Origin: Actinomycetota bacterium | GTDB taxonomy: Bacteria; Actinomycetota; Actinomycetes; S36-B12; UBA10799 | DNA length: 64,000 bases | Direction of reading: 5' to 3' | NCBI GenBank assembly: GCA_020637055.1 | Contig: JACJWR010000001.1 | Span: forward strand, 806,001-870,000 | In this document: positions 16,953 to 25,854 of the stretch, piece by piece | Numbering within the stretch: the first letter of the stretch is position 1 | How the letters are laid out: every line of letters starts with the position of its first letter | Notes under the pieces: generated by a model | The model's input: the letters and a program-made list of their open reading frames with translations, nothing else | The model's database searches: none | What the model was told of the DNA's origin: nothing | Position numbers and translations under genes: made by a program

Positions 16953-17120
16953 ATGGCAAAGGCTCAGGACGTCCGGCCCAAGATCACGATGGCGTGCGCT
17001 GAATGCAAGGAGCGCAACTACATCACCCGCAAGAACCGGCGGAACAACCCCGACCGGGTGGAGCTGAAGAAGTACTGCCCGCGCTGCAACAAGCACACCG
17101 AGCACAAGGAGACCCGCTGA
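16953..17120 (+). CDS. rpmG: Ribosomal protein L33, zinc type
   Basis: A 55-residue large-subunit protein. Two CxxC pairs (CAEC and CPRC) mark the zinc-binding form, and the end NKHTEHKETR is characteristic. ATG follows GGAGAGG. It opens a compact operon: the SDR gene starts three bases after its stop. The tRNA-Thr/tRNA-Met/rpmG order is shared with other actinobacteria. Confidence 0.97.
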   Translation: MAKAQDVRPKITMACAECKERNYITRKNRRNNPDRVELKKYCPRCNKHTEHKETR

Positions 17121-17122
17121 CC

Positions 17123-17932
17123 ATGGCGCGCCTGGCCGGCAAGGTTGCCATCGTCACCGGAGCGGGTCGCGGCATCGGCGCGGCCACGGCGGCTCGACTC
17201 GCCGCCGAGGGTGCCGCGGTCGTGGTCAACGACATCGACCCGGTACCGGCCGAGGAGACTGTGACGCAGATCCTCGCCGAAGGTGGGCAGGCAGTGGCCT
17301 GCGTGGCAAACACCGTCGACAGTGCGGAGGCCGATCGGCTCGTAGGGGTGGCCCTCGAACACTTCGGTGCGCTCGACATCCTGATCAACAACGCCGGTAC
17401 CACGCGGGACAAGATGTTCCACGGCATGGACGACGAGATGTTCGACTTCGTCCTCGACGCCAACCTCAAGACGGCGATCCACTGCGCTCGTGCGGCGATG
17501 CCGGCGATGCGCGACGTGGCCAAGGCCGAGATCGCCGAACATGGCCGACCCGCCCACAACCGAAAGATCGTCTTCACCTCATCGGTGGCGGCGCTGATGG
17601 GCAACCCGGGTCAGGTCAACTACGTCGCCGCCAAGGGTGGGCTGATCGCAGTCACCAAGACCCTTGCGCGCGAACTCGGTCCGTTCGGCATCAACGTCAA
17701 CGCGGTGGCGCCGGGCTTCGTGGAGACCAGGCTGACTCAGGCCAAGCAGCCGGGCGAGACCTATGGCATCCCGGACCAGATGCGGGAGATGGCCAAGGCC
17801 ATGATCGCCCTGGGTCGGCTCGGATTGCCGGGAGACATCGCCGCCGTCCACGCGTTCCTCGCCAGTGCCGACTCCGACTTCGTCTCGGGGGTCACCATCC
17901 CGGTGACCGGTGGCCAACTCGGCGGGATGTAG
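17123..17932 (+). CDS. FabG-like short-chain dehydrogenase/reductase
   Basis: A 269-residue SDR: cofactor motif GAGRGIG, NNAG in LINNAGTTRDKMF, a serine-bearing strand IVFTSSVAAL, catalytic YVAAKGG, and the C-terminal VSGVTIPVTGGQLGG typical of 3-oxoacyl-ACP reductases. It starts three bases after rpmG and is followed by two MaoC-like dehydratase genes, so a 3-oxoacyl reductase step in fatty-acid elongation is the natural reading; 3-hydroxyacyl-CoA dehydrogenase activity is an alternative. An 18-residue insertion between NNAG and the serine strand (KAEIAEHGRPAHNRK) resembles multifunctional-type SDRs. AAGGAG lies about 11 bases before the ATG. Confidence 0.85.
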   Translation: MARLAGKVAIVTGAGRGIGAATAARLAAEGAAVVVNDIDPVPAEETVTQILAEGGQAVACVANTVDSAEADRLVGVALEHFGALDILINNAGTTRDKMFHGMDDEMFDFVLDANLKTAIHCARAAMPAMRDVAKAEIAEHGRPAHNRKIVFTSSVAALMGNPGQVNYVAAKGGLIAVTKTLARELGPFGINVNAVAPGFVETRLTQAKQPGETYGIPDQMREMAKAMIALGRLGLPGDIAAVHAFLASADSDFVSGVTIPVTGGQLGGM

Positions 17933-17959
17933 CTGCACCAGGACGAGGAGTTGTCGCCG

Positions 17960-18427
17960 ATGCCACTCAACAGCGCGTACGCCGGCAAGCGCTATCCGCC
18001 CACCGCGCCCTATCAGGTGGGCCGGGAGAAGATCCGCGAGTTCGCCGCCGCCATCGCCGACGACAACCCCGCGTACCACGATGTCGCTGCCGCCCGGGAA
18101 CTCGGCTACCCGGACGTGGTGGCGCCGCCGACCTTCAGTTTCGTGCTGACCATGAACGCCATGACCACAGCCATGTTCGACCCGCAGATCGGGCTCGACT
18201 ACTCCAGAGTGGTGCACGGCGAGCAGTCGTTCGAGATCCACCGGCCGATCGTCGCGGGTGACGAGGTTGTCGTCGATGCCACGATCGAGGCGATCGACGG
18301 CAGCGGCCGACACGAATTCCTCACAGTACGTGCCGACGTGCGCACGGTGGCCGGCGAGGACTTGGTCACCACCCGGTCGATCCTGGTGTCCAGGGGCACC
18401 GGGGCCGCTGCCGGAGGAGCATCATGA
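17960..18427 (+). CDS. hadA: MaoC-like (3R)-hydroxyacyl dehydratase subunit, HadA-like
   Basis: A 155-residue hotdog-fold protein of the MaoC N-terminal type (LNSAYAGKRYPPTAPYQVGREKIREF, then VAPPTFSFVLTM and VVHGEQSFEIHRPIVAGDEV). In mycobacteria HadA pairs with HadB as the dehydratase of type II fatty-acid synthesis. ATG at 17960 is chosen because GAGGAG lies nine bases upstream; a TTG at 17951 abuts that site. The stop overlaps the hadB start by four bases, indicating translational coupling and a likely heterodimer. Confidence 0.9.
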   Translation: MPLNSAYAGKRYPPTAPYQVGREKIREFAAAIADDNPAYHDVAAARELGYPDVVAPPTFSFVLTMNAMTTAMFDPQIGLDYSRVVHGEQSFEIHRPIVAGDEVVVDATIEAIDGSGRHEFLTVRADVRTVAGEDLVTTRSILVSRGTGAAAGGAS

Positions 18428-18867
18428 ACCCGCCGGGCGGTACCTCGATCGACCCGTCGTCGCTGGCCATCGGCGACATCGTGGCGCACGCCGAGTTCCG
18501 GGTGCGCCGGATCGACCTGGTCAAGTACGCCGGGGCCTCGGGCGACTTCAATCCGATCCACTGGAACGAACGCACCGCAACGTCGGTCGGGTTGCCCGAT
18601 GTGATCGCCCACGGGATGTTCACGATGGCGCAGGCGGGTCGCGCGGTGACTGACTGGATCGGAGATCCGGGTCGGCTCGAGCAGTTCACCGTGCGCTTCA
18701 GCAGCCCCGTCGTGGTGGCAGATGACGACTCCGGCGCAGGCGTCGAGGTGACCGTCCGGGTGGCGGAACTGCTGGATTCCGGTGACCGCGTGAGACTCGA
18801 CATCACCGCACACAGCGAGGGCAGCGAGGTGCTCGGGCACGCGTCGGCAGTGGCACGGCTGAGGTGA
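18424..18867 (+). CDS. hadB: MaoC-like (3R)-hydroxyacyl dehydratase catalytic subunit, HadB-like
   Basis: A 147-residue hotdog protein carrying the hydratase-2 motif YAGASGDFNPIHWN, with D41 and H46 as the expected catalytic pair. It supplies the active site to the HadA/HadB dehydratase. The start overlaps hadA by ATGA and its stop overlaps the murB start, so hadA-hadB-murB are translationally coupled. Confidence 0.92.
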   Translation: MNPPGGTSIDPSSLAIGDIVAHAEFRVRRIDLVKYAGASGDFNPIHWNERTATSVGLPDVIAHGMFTMAQAGRAVTDWIGDPGRLEQFTVRFSSPVVVADDDSGAGVEVTVRVAELLDSGDRVRLDITAHSEGSEVLGHASAVARLR

Positions 18868-19889
18868 GCACTGCGATCCGGTTGGCCGACTACACCACGC
18901 TGCGACTCGGCGGGCCGTGCACCGACGTGGTGGTCGCCGACACCCAGCAGTCCTTGGTGTCGGCGGTGATCTCCGCCGATGCCGAGCGCACGCCACTGCT
19001 GATCCTGGCCGGCGGCAGCAACGTCGTGATCGGTGACGATGGTTGGCCAGGCCGGGCCGTCGTGGTGCGGTCGCGCGGAATCAAGATCCGCGGTGCGGAG
19101 GTGGAGGTCGCGGCAGGGGAGTCCTGGCCCGACTTCGTCGCTGCGATGGTTGCGGCCGGCCGGCGGGGAGTGGAGGCCCTGTCGGGCATCCCCGGTTCAG
19201 TCGGCGCCACCCCGATCCAGAACGTCGGCGCCTACGGCCAGGAAGTTTCCGGGTGCATCAGCGCGGTTCGCGTCTGGGATCGCGAGGAGGCCAGGGCACG
19301 AGTCCTGACTGCCGCCGAGTGCGAATTCAGCTACCGCGACAGTCTCTTCAAACGCCGACCCGGCCGATTCGTTGTCCTCTCGGTGGTTTTCGACCTTCCC
19401 GAGGTGGGCACGTCGGCCCCCATCCGGTACGCGGAGTTGGCCGACAAGTTGTCGTTGCCCACCGGGGCCGTTGCACCGGTGGGCGTGGTGGCGGCCGCCG
19501 TGCTGGATCTGCGCCGGGCCAAGGGTATGGTCCTCGATCCGCAGGACCACGACACCTGGAGTGCCGGCAGCTTCTTCACCAACCCTCTGGTGAGCCAGGC
19601 TCAGGCCGACGATCTTCCCGCGGCCGCTCCGCGCTACCCGGCCGGTGCCGGCATGGTCAAGGTCAGTGCGGCCTGGCTGATCGACCAGGCCGGATTCGGC
19701 AAGGGCTTCGCACGGGGGATCGACGCGCCGGTCGCGCTCTCCACCAAACACACCCTGGCCCTGACCAACCGCGGTCGGGCCAGCACCGAGGATCTGCTGG
19801 AACTCGCCCGCACGATCCGCGCTGGAGTTTCGGCCCTGTTCGACATCGACCTGCAGCCGGAACCGGTGCTGGTCAACTGCCGGCTCTGA
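18864..19889 (+). CDS. murB: UDP-N-acetylmuramate dehydrogenase (UDP-N-acetylenolpyruvoylglucosamine reductase)
   Basis: A 341-residue FAD enzyme of peptidoglycan precursor synthesis, reducing enolpyruvyl-UDP-GlcNAc with NADPH. Visible signatures: TTLRLGGPCTD at the N-terminus, LILAGGSNVVIGDDGWPG, GIPGSVGATPIQNVGAYGQE, SYRDSLFKR, and GSFFTNPLVS. The GTG start overlaps the hadB stop (GTGA). The last gene of the rpmG operon; 31 bases separate it from the convergent binding-protein gene. Confidence 0.95.
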   Translation: MSTAIRLADYTTLRLGGPCTDVVVADTQQSLVSAVISADAERTPLLILAGGSNVVIGDDGWPGRAVVVRSRGIKIRGAEVEVAAGESWPDFVAAMVAAGRRGVEALSGIPGSVGATPIQNVGAYGQEVSGCISAVRVWDREEARARVLTAAECEFSYRDSLFKRRPGRFVVLSVVFDLPEVGTSAPIRYAELADKLSLPTGAVAPVGVVAAAVLDLRRAKGMVLDPQDHDTWSAGSFFTNPLVSQAQADDLPAAAPRYPAGAGMVKVSAAWLIDQAGFGKGFARGIDAPVALSTKHTLALTNRGRASTEDLLELARTIRAGVSALFDIDLQPEPVLVNCRL

Positions 19890-19920
19890 GTCGCTACGGC
19901 CGGGAGCCTCGGCGTGCCCC

Positions 19921-21270
19921 TCAGCCGGCGCAGGTCGCCGTGTATTCGTAGGCCTCGGCGGTGGGGCCGACGTAGCCCTTCTCGACGGTCTTGATGCCCA
20001 TCGGCGAGGTGTCGTCCGGGGTGTTGATGGTCACCGACCGGTCCACCTGCGAAGGGTCGCCGTTGACCACCACGGTGGGCAGCGCCCCCTGGTAGTCGAC
20101 CTCGAAACCGCCTTCGGCGATCGAGCGCAAGCCCTCCCTGGTGAGGTCACCGTTGGCGGCGGCCTGTTCGAGCAGCGCCAGCATCGGGTACTGCCACACC
20201 CAGCCGTAGGTGAATCCGTCGTTGGTGGGCACCTCGCCCTCGCCGAGAGCCGCCTGCATGGCGGCGTGGGCCTCGGTGTCGGAACCGAACGATTCGGTCG
20301 TTCCCACGTTGGTGTACTGGGCCTTGAGCGCATCGGCCGCCGGCAGGCTGAGCAACAGCGGGTTCCAGGTGGGTGCGGCTCCGAGGAATTGACCGTCGTA
20401 GCCCTGGGCGGCGGCCTTGCCCACGATCTCGGCCGTCTCCACCGGGCCGATGGCCAACGCAACCACGTCAGCGTCCGAGTCGAGGATCTGCTGGACGGTG
20501 GCGTCCTGGTTGCCTGCGATCGAGTTGGGCAACGCCTCGATGAAGCCACCGAATTCGACGTTGTTCGCCTCAGCCCAACTCTGCACACCGGCGGCGTAGT
20601 CACCGCCGAAGTCGCCGGGCGGTCCGACGGCGACGACCTTGGTGATTTCGCCCTTGTTCTCGCTGTACCAGTCCAGGCCGCTCATCGCCATGATGCAGTA
20701 GGAAGATCCGGACTCCAGCACCAGGCCGTTGTCGTCTTCCGGGAACTGCCAGCCGGACCACCAGGACGCCGGTGCCGCCACCACGTCGTCAGCGTCCATG
20801 TCGTTGAGGATCGCCTGGGTCTGGGCGGTTCCCAAGGATTGCGCCAGCGCCAAGACGTTCGGCTCGATGGAGCGGTACTCCTGGCTATGCACGGCCGGGT
20901 CGTACTTGTTGTCGCGGGTGTATTGGGAGACGTTGACGTCGTAGCCGCTGATGCCGCCCTCGGCGTTCACGGCCGCCCAGAAGGCCTCCTGGCCGGCCAC
21001 CACCTGGGTCGCCAGCGGCGCGAACGGTCCCTCGGTGAGGTCCGAAAGAATGCCGAGGTAGATGCAGCCGTTGTCGGGGTTCACGGCCTCCGGGCAGGGT
21101 TCGGCGGTCACTCCGATGTCGGTGATGATGTCTTCCGGTGCCACCGAGGCGCCGTCCGCCGTGCCAGCACCCGCGGACGATTCGCCGTCGGAACTGCTGC
21201 CGCAACCGGCAATCACCAGCGCGCCGGCCGCGGCCAACGCCAGGGATGCGGTGAATCGCTTGCGTGTCAT
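19921..21270 (-). CDS. HAAT-type ABC transporter substrate-binding lipoprotein
   Basis: A 449-residue exported protein with a lipoprotein signal (residues 1-22, lipobox VIAGC), then a low-complexity Ser/Gly/Ala linker and a periplasmic-binding-protein type I fold similar to LivJ/LivK-type binding proteins. Family role: capture of amino acids or other small acids outside the membrane. ATG at 21268-21270 with GGAGG upstream. It is divergent from the livF-livG-fadD-livH-livM operon at 21453, the rest of the same transporter. The acyl-CoA synthetase in that operon suggests that the ligand may be a carboxylic acid and not a branched-chain amino acid. Confidence 0.88.
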   Translation of the reverse strand: MTRKRFTASLALAAAGALVIAGCGSSSDGESSAGAGTADGASVAPEDIITDIGVTAEPCPEAVNPDNGCIYLGILSDLTEGPFAPLATQVVAGQEAFWAAVNAEGGISGYDVNVSQYTRDNKYDPAVHSQEYRSIEPNVLALAQSLGTAQTQAILNDMDADDVVAAPASWWSGWQFPEDDNGLVLESGSSYCIMAMSGLDWYSENKGEITKVVAVGPPGDFGGDYAAGVQSWAEANNVEFGGFIEALPNSIAGNQDATVQQILDSDADVVALAIGPVETAEIVGKAAAQGYDGQFLGAAPTWNPLLLSLPAADALKAQYTNVGTTESFGSDTEAHAAMQAALGEGEVPTNDGFTYGWVWQYPMLALLEQAAANGDLTREGLRSIAEGGFEVDYQGALPTVVVNGDPSQVDRSVTINTPDDTSPMGIKTVEKGYVGPTAEAYEYTATCAG

Positions 21271-21452
21271 GACTGCCTCCAAGTGGCTGGGCGTCCGTGG
21301 CCGACACGTGGCACCGGAGGACCCACGTAGATCTCCGGAACCGAAGTTCGGGCAATGTTGTGCATACTTTTGCAAACTCTTTCCAGTTATGCCAACTTGT
21401 AGGAAGATCTTTTCGTCTTTTCGACGATTTCCCACCCGAGGGGGTCCGTCCG
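21271..21452. promoter_or_regulatory. Divergent promoter region of the ABC transporter, locally AT-rich
   Basis: The 182 bases between the binding-protein start and livF contain a conspicuously AT-richer stretch (about 21350-21430, with runs such as CATACTTTTGCAAAC and GATCTTTTCGTCTTTTCG) in an otherwise GC-rich window. It must hold promoters for both directions. I could not fix -35/-10 boxes or a clean operator. Confidence 0.5.
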
Positions 21453-22238
21453 ATGCTTTCCGTGGAGAACCTGGAGGTCGTCTACGAGGACGTCATCCTG
21501 GTGCTGAAGGGTGTCTCCCTGCAGGTGCCGGAGGGTTCGATCGTCGCCCTGCTCGGGCCGAATGGGGCGGGCAAGACCACTGTCCTGAGAGCCATTACGG
21601 GCTTGCTCGGAGTGCATCGGGGTCGAATCAGCAAAGGCTCGGTCACCCTCGACGGACGCGACCTGACGAACGCTGAACCGCCGCAGATCGTCCGGGCGGG
21701 TATCGGGCAGGTGATGGAGGGGCGGCGGATCTTCCGGGAGTTCACGGTCGAGGAGAACCTCCGGGTGGGCGGTCACACAGTCGGTCGGGCCGAGATCGCG
21801 GCCGGTTTGGAGCGGGCCTACGACCTGTTCCCGGTCTTGGCGGATCGCCGCAAGCAGGTTGCCGGCTACCTGTCCGGTGGCGAGCAGCAGATGCTCGCGA
21901 TCGGGCGGGCGATGATGTCGACGCCGCGCTACCTGCTGCTGGACGAGCCATCGCTGGGAGTCGCGCCGAAGATCGTCGCGCAGCTCCGCGACCTGATCGT
22001 CGAAATCAACCAGGCCGGAACATCGGTTCTGCTCGTCGAGCAGAACGCGTCGATGGCCTTGTCCATCGCAACCCATGGCTACGTGCTGGAGACGGGGCGG
22101 GTGGTGATGGACAAGCCTGCCGAAGCGTTGCGCGAGGACGAAGACGTCAAGGAGTTCTACCTCGGCCTCCATGGCTCGGAGCGTGGGTCCCTTCGTGACG
22201 TGAAGCAATACCGACGGCGGAAGCGGTGGTTGAGTTGA
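21453..22238 (+). CDS. livF: HAAT-type ABC transporter ATPase, LivF-like
   Basis: A 261-residue ATPase: Walker A GPNGAGKTT, signature LSGGEQQ, Walker B LLLDEPSLG, and the switch histidine replaced by VLLVEQN as in LivF proteins. The C-terminal tail (SERGSLRDVKQYRRRKRW) is longer and more basic than in typical LivF. ATG at 21453 is preceded by GAGGGGG. The gene overlaps livG by 13 bases. Confidence 0.92.
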   Translation: MLSVENLEVVYEDVILVLKGVSLQVPEGSIVALLGPNGAGKTTVLRAITGLLGVHRGRISKGSVTLDGRDLTNAEPPQIVRAGIGQVMEGRRIFREFTVEENLRVGGHTVGRAEIAAGLERAYDLFPVLADRRKQVAGYLSGGEQQMLAIGRAMMSTPRYLLLDEPSLGVAPKIVAQLRDLIVEINQAGTSVLLVEQNASMALSIATHGYVLETGRVVMDKPAEALREDEDVKEFYLGLHGSERGSLRDVKQYRRRKRWLS

Positions 22239-23047
22239 CGATCCCGGACGAGGTGGCCGTCGAGGGCGTCGAGACGGGCCGCCCGGTGCTCGAAGTGGAC
22301 AACATCTCCCTTTCCTTCGGTGGGACCACAGCGATCAGCGACGTGAGTTTCGATGTCCGGGCGGGGGAGTTGTTCGCCATCATCGGACCCAACGGGGCCG
22401 GGAAGACTTCCATCTTCAATTCGATTTCCGGCGTTTACATCCCCCAGCAGGGTTCGATCACCTTCGCCGGCGAGGACGTGCTCGGGCGTCGGCCGGAGTC
22501 GATCGCCAGGCTCGGCGTCGCGCGGATGTTCCAGAACATCGAGCTGTTCGACAACCTCACCGTGCTCGACAACATCATGCTGGGCAGACACAACCACCTC
22601 CACTATTCGTTGCTCTCGGCGTTCCTCTTCGCCGGCAAGGCGAAACGCGCCGAGGTGGCCAACCGCCGCATCGCGGAGGAGATCATCGACTTCCTCGATA
22701 TCGCCGCCCACCGGAGTTTCCCGGTGGGCATGCTGCCGTACGGCATCAAGAAGCGAGTGGAGTTGGGCCGGGCGTTGGCGATGCAGCCGTCGTTGTTGCT
22801 GCTCGACGAACCGGTGGCGGGGATGAACGTCGAGGAGACCGAGGACATGGCCCGGTTCATCCTCGACATCCGAAGCGAGCTGGGAATCTCGATGATTCTG
22901 GTCGAACACGACATGGGTCTGGTCATGGATCTCGCCGACCGGGTGCTGGTACTCGACTTCGGGCATCGGATCGCCCTCGGCACGCCCGCCGAGGTACAAG
23001 CCGACCCGGCTGTGATCAAGGCCTATCTCGGGGAGGAACTCGGATGA
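22226..23047 (+). CDS. livG: HAAT-type ABC transporter ATPase, LivG-like
   Basis: A 273-residue ATPase with Walker A GPNGAGKTS, a LivG-type insert (LGRHNHLHYSLLSAFLF), Walker B LLLLDEPVAGM and the H-loop ILVEHDMGLVMDLADR. The ABC signature is degenerate: LPYGIKKRVELGRAL where LSYGxQR is usual in LivG. GTG start inside the end of livF; the stop overlaps the acyl-CoA synthetase start by four bases. Confidence 0.92.
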   Translation: MVELTIPDEVAVEGVETGRPVLEVDNISLSFGGTTAISDVSFDVRAGELFAIIGPNGAGKTSIFNSISGVYIPQQGSITFAGEDVLGRRPESIARLGVARMFQNIELFDNLTVLDNIMLGRHNHLHYSLLSAFLFAGKAKRAEVANRRIAEEIIDFLDIAAHRSFPVGMLPYGIKKRVELGRALAMQPSLLLLDEPVAGMNVEETEDMARFILDIRSELGISMILVEHDMGLVMDLADRVLVLDFGHRIALGTPAEVQADPAVIKAYLGEELG

Positions 23048-24954
23048 CGCCGGCAACCATGACGACCTCTCGGTGCTGGACCCTGGTCGAGCAGGTGGCC
23101 CAGCGCGCCGCGACGCGACCGACGGACGTCGCCATGCGGGTCAAGCGCCTCGGAATCTGGGACGACGTCACCTGGGCCGACTACGCCGAGCAAGTCGAAC
23201 TGGTGGGACACGCGCTGCTGTCGTTGGGCATCGAGCCGGGCGATCGGATCGCGATCCACTCCGAGAACCGCCCCGAGTGGCTCTACACAGATCTCGGGAC
23301 GAACTCGGTGCGGGGCATCACGGTGGGGCTCTACCCCACCAACCCGGCGGCCGAGGTTGCCTACCTGCTCAACGACTCGGGCGCCAGGATCCTGGTTGCC
23401 GAAGACCAGGAACAGGTGGACAAGGCGCTCGAGGTGGAGCAGCGTTGCCCCGAGCTGGAATGGATCATCTACCTCGAGCCCCGCGGCGTCGCGACCATCG
23501 ACCACCCCAAACTCCTGGGTTGGGAGGAGTTCATCGAGCGGGGTCGGGCCCATCGGACGACTGCCCCCGGCGCCCTCGACGTGTTGGCCGACCAGGCTCG
23601 ACCGGACGACGTGGTGACGCTGGTCTACACCTCCGGCACCACCGGACCGCCCAAGGGTGCCATGTTGACCAACGCCAACGTGCAGTTCGCCGCGAACGTC
23701 ATCGTCAACGGCGGTGGCGTCTACCAGCCGCCGCCGAACCCGCGCGACGTGATCCTGTCCTATCTGCCGCTCTGCCACGTGGCGGAGCGGGCGGTGTCGA
23801 CGTGGACCAACGCCGTCTCCGGGGCGATTGTGCACTTCGCCGAGTCGATCGACACCGTGACGACGAACCTGCGCGAAGTGCAGCCGACGCTGTTCTTCGC
23901 AGTGCCGCGGATCTGGGAGAAGCTCAAGGCGGGCATCGAGGTGCGGATGCTCGCGGCCTCCCGAGTCAAGCGGGCGAACTACGCGTTCTGGATGGGCGTG
24001 GGTAACCGGATGGCGCAGAAGTTGGTCGCCAACGGCGGTCGACACACCTGGCAGACGAGGATCATGTACGCACTCGGCTACGTCTTCCTCTTCCGCGCTC
24101 TGCGCGACCGGGTGGGCTTGCGCAAAGTCCGTGCCGCAGCTTCGGCCGCAGCCCCGATCTCGCCGGAAGTGCTGTACTTCTTCTTCACGATGGGGGTGGT
24201 CATCAACGAGTTGTACGGAATGACCGAGAACAGTGCCGTGGCCACCGCGAACCGGGCGGGTCGGATCAAACTCGGGACCGTCGGCGAGCCGCAGCCCGAG
24301 GTCGAGGTGCGTCTCGACGATGCCACCGGCGAGATCCTCACCCGACATCCGGGCAACTTCGCGGGCTACTGGCGCCGCCCGGATGCCACCGCGGAGGCGT
24401 TGGACTCCGACGGATGGCTCCACACCGGCGATGTCGGCGAATGGGTCGACGGTACCCATCTGAAGATCGTCGACCGGATCAAGGACATCATCATCACGGC
24501 AGGTGGGAAGAACATCTCGCCGTCCGAGATAGAGAACTCGCTCAAGGCCTCGCCTTTCATCAGGGAGGCCGTCGTGATCGGCGACAAGCGCCCCTACCTC
24601 ACGGCGCTGATAGGCATAGAAGAGGACACCGTGGGGGGTTGGGCCCAAGCCAGGCGCATCCCGTACACCACCTACCGCGACTTGTCGGAGCGGGAAGAGG
24701 TGTTGCGACTGGTGCAGGGGATCATCGCCGACACCAACACGAAGCTCGCCAGGGTGGAGAACATCCGCAAGTTCCGAATGATCACCAAGGCCCTGGGCCA
24801 CGAGGACGGTGATCTGACCGCGACCCAGAAGGTGAAGCGCTCGGCGCTGACGCAGACCTTCGCCGACCTGATCGACGACATGTACGACAACACCGACCGG
24901 CTGCCAGGCGGCGATCAGGCGGACGTCATCGTGCTCGAGTCGACGGGGAGGTGA
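23044..24954 (+). CDS. Long-chain-type acyl-CoA synthetase (AMP-forming), within the ABC operon
   Basis: A 636-residue adenylate-forming ligase: P-loop LVYTSGTTGPPKGAML (about residues 196-211), A5 motif INELYGMTENSA, A7 HTGDVGEW, A8 VDRIKDIIITAGGKNISPSE. It matches FadD15-like long-chain enzymes and not the short acetyl-CoA synthetases. It activates a carboxylic acid to its CoA thioester with ATP. Four-base overlap with livG and a three-base gap to livH make it an integral member of the transporter operon, implying vectorial capture: the imported acid is trapped as a CoA ester. The real substrate (fatty, aromatic or branched acid) is unknown. Confidence 0.93.
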   Translation: MTPATMTTSRCWTLVEQVAQRAATRPTDVAMRVKRLGIWDDVTWADYAEQVELVGHALLSLGIEPGDRIAIHSENRPEWLYTDLGTNSVRGITVGLYPTNPAAEVAYLLNDSGARILVAEDQEQVDKALEVEQRCPELEWIIYLEPRGVATIDHPKLLGWEEFIERGRAHRTTAPGALDVLADQARPDDVVTLVYTSGTTGPPKGAMLTNANVQFAANVIVNGGGVYQPPPNPRDVILSYLPLCHVAERAVSTWTNAVSGAIVHFAESIDTVTTNLREVQPTLFFAVPRIWEKLKAGIEVRMLAASRVKRANYAFWMGVGNRMAQKLVANGGRHTWQTRIMYALGYVFLFRALRDRVGLRKVRAAASAAAPISPEVLYFFFTMGVVINELYGMTENSAVATANRAGRIKLGTVGEPQPEVEVRLDDATGEILTRHPGNFAGYWRRPDATAEALDSDGWLHTGDVGEWVDGTHLKIVDRIKDIIITAGGKNISPSEIENSLKASPFIREAVVIGDKRPYLTALIGIEEDTVGGWAQARRIPYTTYRDLSEREEVLRLVQGIIADTNTKLARVENIRKFRMITKALGHEDGDLTATQKVKRSALTQTFADLIDDMYDNTDRLPGGDQADVIVLESTGR

Positions 24955-24957
24955 ACC

Positions 24958-25854
24958 GTGGCTGAGGTGGTCGAATCAATCGTCCGCGGGATGGGCTTGG
25001 GCGGGGTCTATGCCCTGCTGGGCGTCGCGTTCGTCATCATCTATCGGGCGACCGGGGTCATCAACTTCGCACAACCGGCATTGATGATCCTAGGTGCCTA
25101 TGTGACGTCCTGGTTCGGCGTCAGCAACGGCCTCCCGTTCTTCCTCGCCGTCCTACTCGGCATGGCCGTCATGGCGATCGTGGGCATGGTGGTGGAGCGC
25201 CTCGCGCTGCGACCCATGGTCGGTCGGCCGGCGTTCTCCGCAGCGACCGTGACCGTCGGGGTGTTCATCGTCCTGCTGATCGTGGCGGGTCGCCTGATCG
25301 GTTCGGAGTTGCTGACCGTCAACGACCCGTGGGGATTGGAGACCGTCGAACTCGGCGGCGCCACGATCTTCGTCGTCGACCTGGCCAAACTCGTGATCGC
25401 GCTGGTGGCGATCGGCCTCGTGGGGTTGTTCTTGGCGCGGTCCAGGGTGGGTCTGGCGATGCGGGCGACGGCATTCGACCAGGAGACGAGTCTGGCGCAG
25501 GGAATCAACGTCGGGCGGATGTTCGGCCTGTCCTGGGCGATCTCGGCGGCACTGGCCTCGCTGGCCGGTGCGTTGGTCGCTTCAGGTGCCTCCGGGGTCG
25601 AGACCACCACCGCATTGGTGGCGCTCAAAGCCCTGCCGGTGATCATCCTCGGCGGACTCGATTCGATCAAGGGGTCGGTGGTGGCCGGGCTCATCATCGG
25701 TATCGCGGAGTCCCTCACCCGCACCTACCAACCGCTCTACGCGCCGTGGTTGGGAGCCAACTTCGACATCATCGTGCCCTACCTGATCATGATCATCGTG
25801 CTGATGGTGCGACCCTACGGCCTCTATGGCACCAAGGAGGTGGTCCGGGTATGA
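24958..25854 (+). CDS. livH: HAAT-type ABC transporter permease, LivH-like
   Basis: A 298-residue permease with about eight hydrophobic helices. Features of LivH: GVYALLGVAFVIIYRATGVINFAQ at the N-terminus and the cytoplasmic EAA-like loop around GINVGRMFGLSWAISAALA. GTG start with GGGAGG six bases upstream. The stop overlaps the livM start (ATGA). Confidence 0.93.
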   Translation: MAEVVESIVRGMGLGGVYALLGVAFVIIYRATGVINFAQPALMILGAYVTSWFGVSNGLPFFLAVLLGMAVMAIVGMVVERLALRPMVGRPAFSAATVTVGVFIVLLIVAGRLIGSELLTVNDPWGLETVELGGATIFVVDLAKLVIALVAIGLVGLFLARSRVGLAMRATAFDQETSLAQGINVGRMFGLSWAISAALASLAGALVASGASGVETTTALVALKALPVIILGGLDSIKGSVVAGLIIGIAESLTRTYQPLYAPWLGANFDIIVPYLIMIIVLMVRPYGLYGTKEVVRV

